The notes below the pieces were generated by a model. It was not told where the DNA came from, ran no database searches, and worked only from the letters and a program-made list of their open reading frames with translations. The translations under genes were made by a program, and so were the position numbers. A DNA stretch of 64,000 nucleotides from Excoecaria cochinchinensis (Eukaryota > Streptophyta > Magnoliopsida > Malpighiales > Euphorbiaceae): NCBI GenBank assembly GCA_947683425.1, contig CANTUQ010000101.1, positions 26,807,001 through 26,871,000 on the forward strand. The letters run 5' to 3'. This document shows, piece by piece, positions 59,878-64,000 of the stretch; position 1 is the stretch's first letter, and each line of letters starts with the position of its first letter.

Positions 59878-62800
59878 TCATAGCCGATCTTCATTAGTAT
59901 AAACATAATCTGAATTACAATCATCCTCATACTCAATATCATCATCATAATCATAATTTATATCTTCATATGATGGGATTGCATCTTCTGACAAATCCTC
60001 AAATTTTGATGATCTGCTAAAGCCATCAGTTTCTCCTCCTTCATCTGATTCACTATTAGAGGCTTCATTCCCCATTTCATCTTCCTCTTCAGATGTTTCA
60101 TTAGGATAATCATTATATGGATGAACTTCAGCTGACAACCACCAAATGAAATTTTTAGATTTTTTTTTTTTAAAAAAAAAAAAAAGGGGGGGGGGGGGGG
60201 GGGGGGGGCACTTTCAAATGCACTTTAAAGCATAAACAATAGGAGAAATTATGATACCATTGGAATCATCAGTATCATATTCAAATAAATCATCTGGTCC
60301 ATCATAAAAGTCCTCATCATCCTCTACTCGAATCCTGAGTACAAAAATTACAGCTTTTGGTTAGCCATCAATATCAATCTCATACACATGGGTAACAACT
60401 ATTTTAAAGGGGAAAGGCACAATTGCAAGAAACGTTATGCTTACAGGGGATATGGGATAACACCAGCTTCATCATCAACATCCATATCATCCTTCATGGT
60501 ATAATAGTCGTACACATAATCATCTGTATATAACATGTAAGAAAAGAGAATTCCTTCAATATAACAAGAAAAATTCTGGCTAGCTATAGTATTAGAGAGA
60601 GGACTAAAAGTCAAATACTAGGTTTGGTTATTGCATTTACACTTAGCAAATAAATGTCCCAGGAAACATAACATCTGTCCTTCCCACTAAGAATGCATAT
60701 GTATTATTGATGGAAAACATAACATTTCTTTACAGAGACCTGCAAACCTTTAACAACTACTGAATAACACTGATCAATTAAACAATGGCACTCTACAATA
60801 GAAAGGAAAATGCACAACCTTGGGCAGAAGAGGAAGCAAGTATATCGGATTCAATTTCTGCAACAGATCTTGGCATAATATCATAACCTTGCCCAGACAA
60901 ATAAGCACAAATATCAGACTCAATCTCTGCAACAGCACTTGGTATCAAATCTGCAGGAATAGGCAGATGGCTACTAAGATTTCTTTGATCTTCCACAAAC
61001 ATAGCTCTGTCATATAATCTTCAAGATTGTTACTTTCAATGAGTTTAGAACAAACAAAAGAGAATTAAATTTTCAGAATTTCAAACTTACTCTTGCTCTT
61101 GAGCTTCATTGGATCCTTCTTCAACATTAACACGAACAACATCATAAAAATGGCAAATTTCATGTATTTTATCACGAACTGCCTTTTTGCTTCCCCTATG
61201 ACTACTGTATATTTGTTCAAAGCAGGAATTTTGGGCTAACACCTAGAACAAAATGGTTTGAAAATGAGAATAAGAAAAAGCTGTGCATAAAAGGAATTAG
61301 AGAGATCTTTAACCATGCCATTGTTAAATTAATGGTCTGAAAAATACTTGAGAGTTGGAAAGGACCAGATACACATATCTAGAAACTCATAAACAAGACC
61401 TAACAGAAGTAGTTGGTTGCTTATGCTTACTATTTCAGAGTTGATTAAAGCCAAGATGAATCTAACCTCTCCCATTCCAAAATGATATGAAATTCTGATA
61501 TGAGAAATCAATGATCCTATCAAGGCAGGCTATGGTATCTGTAGAGGTTGTCTTGAAGGATAACAAACACCCAAAATCAGATAGAAAGCTCGGAGATAAT
61601 CTGATACACATGTCAATCTAAAGCTGGCTTAGAATAGCCTAATTAACTAAGCCCTAATCAGTACTAAATTTCTCACTGACTAAAATGATATAAACTGTTT
61701 AACCTGATGAAGCCTTTAACTCAAGTCCTTATTGCTCAAGAGCAATTAAGCACTAGAAGTTTTGCAGATCAATGAGGACACAAGTTGATGAATAAGGCTA
61801 AAAAGAAAAGGCAAGAAAAAAAATAACCTCACATTATTTCAGCCTTAGAAACCACTGTAGGATATAAACAACTACAGCCACAGGCACAGCATATAAATGA
61901 TAACCATTACTGTTAACAGAATTTTATATAAAGTTCAATGGTCATCATATATCATCTTTCATGATGCAGAAGAGACCAGTGCACCTATATTTCGCCTATG
62001 TAGTCAGAGAGAAATGTTTTGTTCCTCGTGCATTCTCAGAGATCTACACATCATTAACAAGATTGAAAAGTTACTATCCACATCCTACTTTCACTTGTCT
62101 ATCATCAAAGAGATCTATCTCACTAAGGACATTCATATGTTAAAAAACATCAAATGAAAGTCACTTTTTATTGTCACTAGCTTCAATATAAAGAACAATA
62201 TGCATGCAGCCAACAGAACTGCATGAGAACTATTATGATTAAAAAAAGAATCAAGATTAATGGCATGTTAATGATGAAAATTTTAAGCCAATCATTCAGA
62301 AGTAATGCACAATTAGGAAGAGGCACTAAAATTTTTTTTAGAAAATATATCCAAATTCTACGATTGAGAAGTATATGTCATCTTACGTTGAAGTAATTTT
62401 GGAATATATTTAAATCTCAACATGTTAATGGATCAATCTTCCACTGAGCATACCTCCTGAATTTTTGCCCCATTGGACAAGAGTTCCTCTTTTATCTGTA
62501 AGCAATAGATAGGAAATAGTTAAAGTGCTGGATATAATGACAGAAAGACTACTCATTGTAATAAAATGCAACTTGGACAGGGTTGTTAAGGCTGAGAGAG
62601 AGAGAGTTTACATCGTCCTTCTTTAAGGTCCTTTTTTGTCTGTCAGTTTCTGGTTTTCCTTCAACTGCATCAACAGAATTAGACTGAAAAAAAGTGGCAT
62701 CTCATTGGTTAGTGCATACCATCATAGATTTAACTTTTCACAATTACTTATCAGAAGGATAGGTAAACAGGTAGAATTTTTAACACCATACTAGCAGAGA

Positions 62801-63612
62801 CAAAAAGTACAGAAAAAAAAAATACAGTACTGTATATTAACTAACCATAAATGATTGGACAACATCCATGGCGTCCTCTGAGCTATCAACAGTCTCAACA
62901 TGCTTTACAAAAACTTTCTTAGTCTTCAAACCACCCACTGTCATTAACAAATAACGATGGATCAGCTCATAAGAGAGAAAGCAATGATCAAAGTGAAATA
63001 ACAAATCTTAATGAAGGGAAATTCATATAAATAGCTAAGGAAGGAAATTAGAGTACTCAGTTACTCATGATTTCCTAAATCTCATAATTCTGAGTGCAGC
63101 ACATTGTCGCCTAACACATATAAGCCTAGAGTAGATGACACGAGCAAAACCCAACACTAGTCCAATTATCATATAAGAATAACACACAGTTGGAAAATTA
63201 AATTCAGAAGCTCAATCTATCTGATTCAGCCATCCTAATTCCTATTTTAAAAAATTAGACAACAAAATCATAACTTAAAAAAAAATTAAACAAAAATGAA
63301 AACTGAAGGTTCAGTGCCCTATACCTTGTCCATGACCTGAACCTTCATCATCGATAGACAACTTTTCAAAATCTGAAAGCGGCCGCTTCGATGGCCTTTC
63401 ATTAATTTCCAGCCCTACAATGCAGAAACAAATTGAAATCGATATTTTCATCAATTATTTTTAGCTTTAAAGAACTGTAAAGAGAAAACGTTGAACTTAC
63501 AGAAGGCGTCGAGCCGGGAGTGCCAAGACTTGCGCTTAACTCTAACAATTACGGGCTTGTCTGCGGAAGTTGATTTACTGGCAAACGAAGAGTTATCGCT
63601 AATAATCGCCAT
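59878..63612 (-). CDS. RDM4: RDM4/IWR1-like protein (RNA polymerase assembly, DNA methylation)
   Basis: Homologue of Arabidopsis RDM4/DMS4, which resembles yeast Iwr1 and is needed for Pol II and for Pol IV/Pol V function in RNA-directed DNA methylation. Ten exons join in frame: 63612-63501, 63414-63325, 62937-62846, 62683-62612, 62495-62454, 61242-61091, 61018-60819, 60523-60445, 60334-60258 and 60131-59878 (389 residues), all GT-AG, with no stop. Seen: the conserved N-terminal block (PVIVRVKRKSWHSRLDAF, then LEINERPSKRPLSDFEKLS), a middle KAVRDKIHEICHFYDVVRV, the acidic IWR1 core across exons 8-10 (DDYVYDYY, DDEDFYDGPD, YDTDDSNAEVHPYNDYP), and a very acidic tail. Exon 7 contains a 69-bp duplication. 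Only the last exon was visible as a long frame; the others were found by reading the minus strand. Confidence 0.9.
60166..60208. repeat. T/A/G homopolymer block in RDM4 intron 9
   Basis: T12, then about 14 A, then 23 G on the plus strand, 35 bp upstream of the exon 10 acceptor on the coding strand. On the transcript it reads C23, U-run, A-run. Homopolymers this long are prone to sequencing error, so the exact length is uncertain. Confidence 0.85.
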
Positions 63613-64000
63613 TGCAATCAGGCTCTGCTGCTGAGTTTACTCTTTACTTTGTTCACTTGATAATATAGGCAGAAAAGAAGTAAAGAACCCTCTGCTGTCT
63701 GCTGTTTACTTTCGAGCATCTATATAAGGCAAAATCTAACTTTTAGTCCTCGAGCTTCAATATTTATTTTTATTTGATCCTTCGATTTCTTTCTTCTTCT
63801 TCAGTTTCTGTATAGAACATTTCTCAAATTTTCAGTAAGTTTGAATAGAAATTTACTATTATGTGTTATTATTGCATGTAAATATTGTTATAAAAAAAAG
63901 TTTAAATTAAAAAAAATAAAAATATATATATTTTTTTTGATAATTTTATTGTGTAGTTGATTTAAACTATAATTAAAATCATCATATTTTAATGGCTATG
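63613..64000 (-). promoter_or_regulatory. RDM4 promoter region with TATA-like box
   Basis: A TTATATAGATG word on the minus strand (63718-63728) lies about 106 bp upstream of the ATG. Between them the 5' UTR is of ordinary composition. Beyond 63770 the DNA becomes AT-rich and no further gene is seen before the window edge. Confidence 0.5.

Noticed and set aside
61897..62157. 86-codon frame on the plus strand
   Set aside because: It lies in the intron between RDM4 exons 5 and 6, on the opposite strand, with no known motif.

Overview
The window is AT-rich nuclear DNA of a flowering plant, probably a eudicot. The evidence is GT-AG introns, plant-lineage retroelements (Tat, Athila and Copia types), CACTA, hAT-like and Stowaway-like DNA elements, an A-type cytochrome P450 and an RDM4/IWR1-type gene. 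The species cannot be named from the sequence alone. Most of the 64 kb is nested transposable elements. Only one host gene looks intact: RDM4-like, minus strand, 59.9-63.6 kb.

Layout from left to right. 1-1490: 3' end of a Tat-type Gypsy element (polypurine tract plus LTR, plus strand). 3068-6917: a non-autonomous CACTA element with clean ends and a 3-bp target duplication. 9669-11670: a CYP71-like P450 on the minus strand, complete except for an in-frame stop in exon 1 and a small in-frame gap. 11794-about 21575: a Tat-lineage Gypsy element on the minus strand with a 3' LTR, a defective gag-pol with two RNase H domains, a 43-bp tandem array, and a separate spliced gene on the opposite strand with its own TATA box. 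Its 5' LTR is missing and the broken end carries a 35-bp inverted repeat. 21845-32698: a complete, young Athila-type element on the plus strand with near-identical LTRs and an exact TSD. Its single gag-pol frame is broken by only three nonsense codons. 33148-36160: a 3-kb hAT-like element without a transposase, holding a degenerate tandem array.

36.2-43.0 kb: MITEs and a broken 5' copy of the P450 (39098-39397) whose promoter was hit by a 675-bp hAT-like MITE. 43059-52251: a large CACTA element with an apparently intact four-exon TNPD-type transposase and a five-exon TNPA/Transposase_24-type gene that has one late stop. 53607-58358: a decayed Copia element on the minus strand. 59340-59693: a possible LINE 3' fragment. 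59878-63612: the RDM4-like gene.

How the parts relate. The two CACTA elements share the same kind of subterminal motif and look like an autonomous/non-autonomous pair. The P450 and its fragment are remains of a local duplication now separated by about 27 kb of transposons. The one intact host gene belongs to the RNA-directed DNA methylation and Pol II/IV/V assembly machinery, which normally acts on elements like those around it. Exon limits were set by eye from GT-AG sites and frame continuity. Family assignments rest on remembered domain signatures, not on a search.
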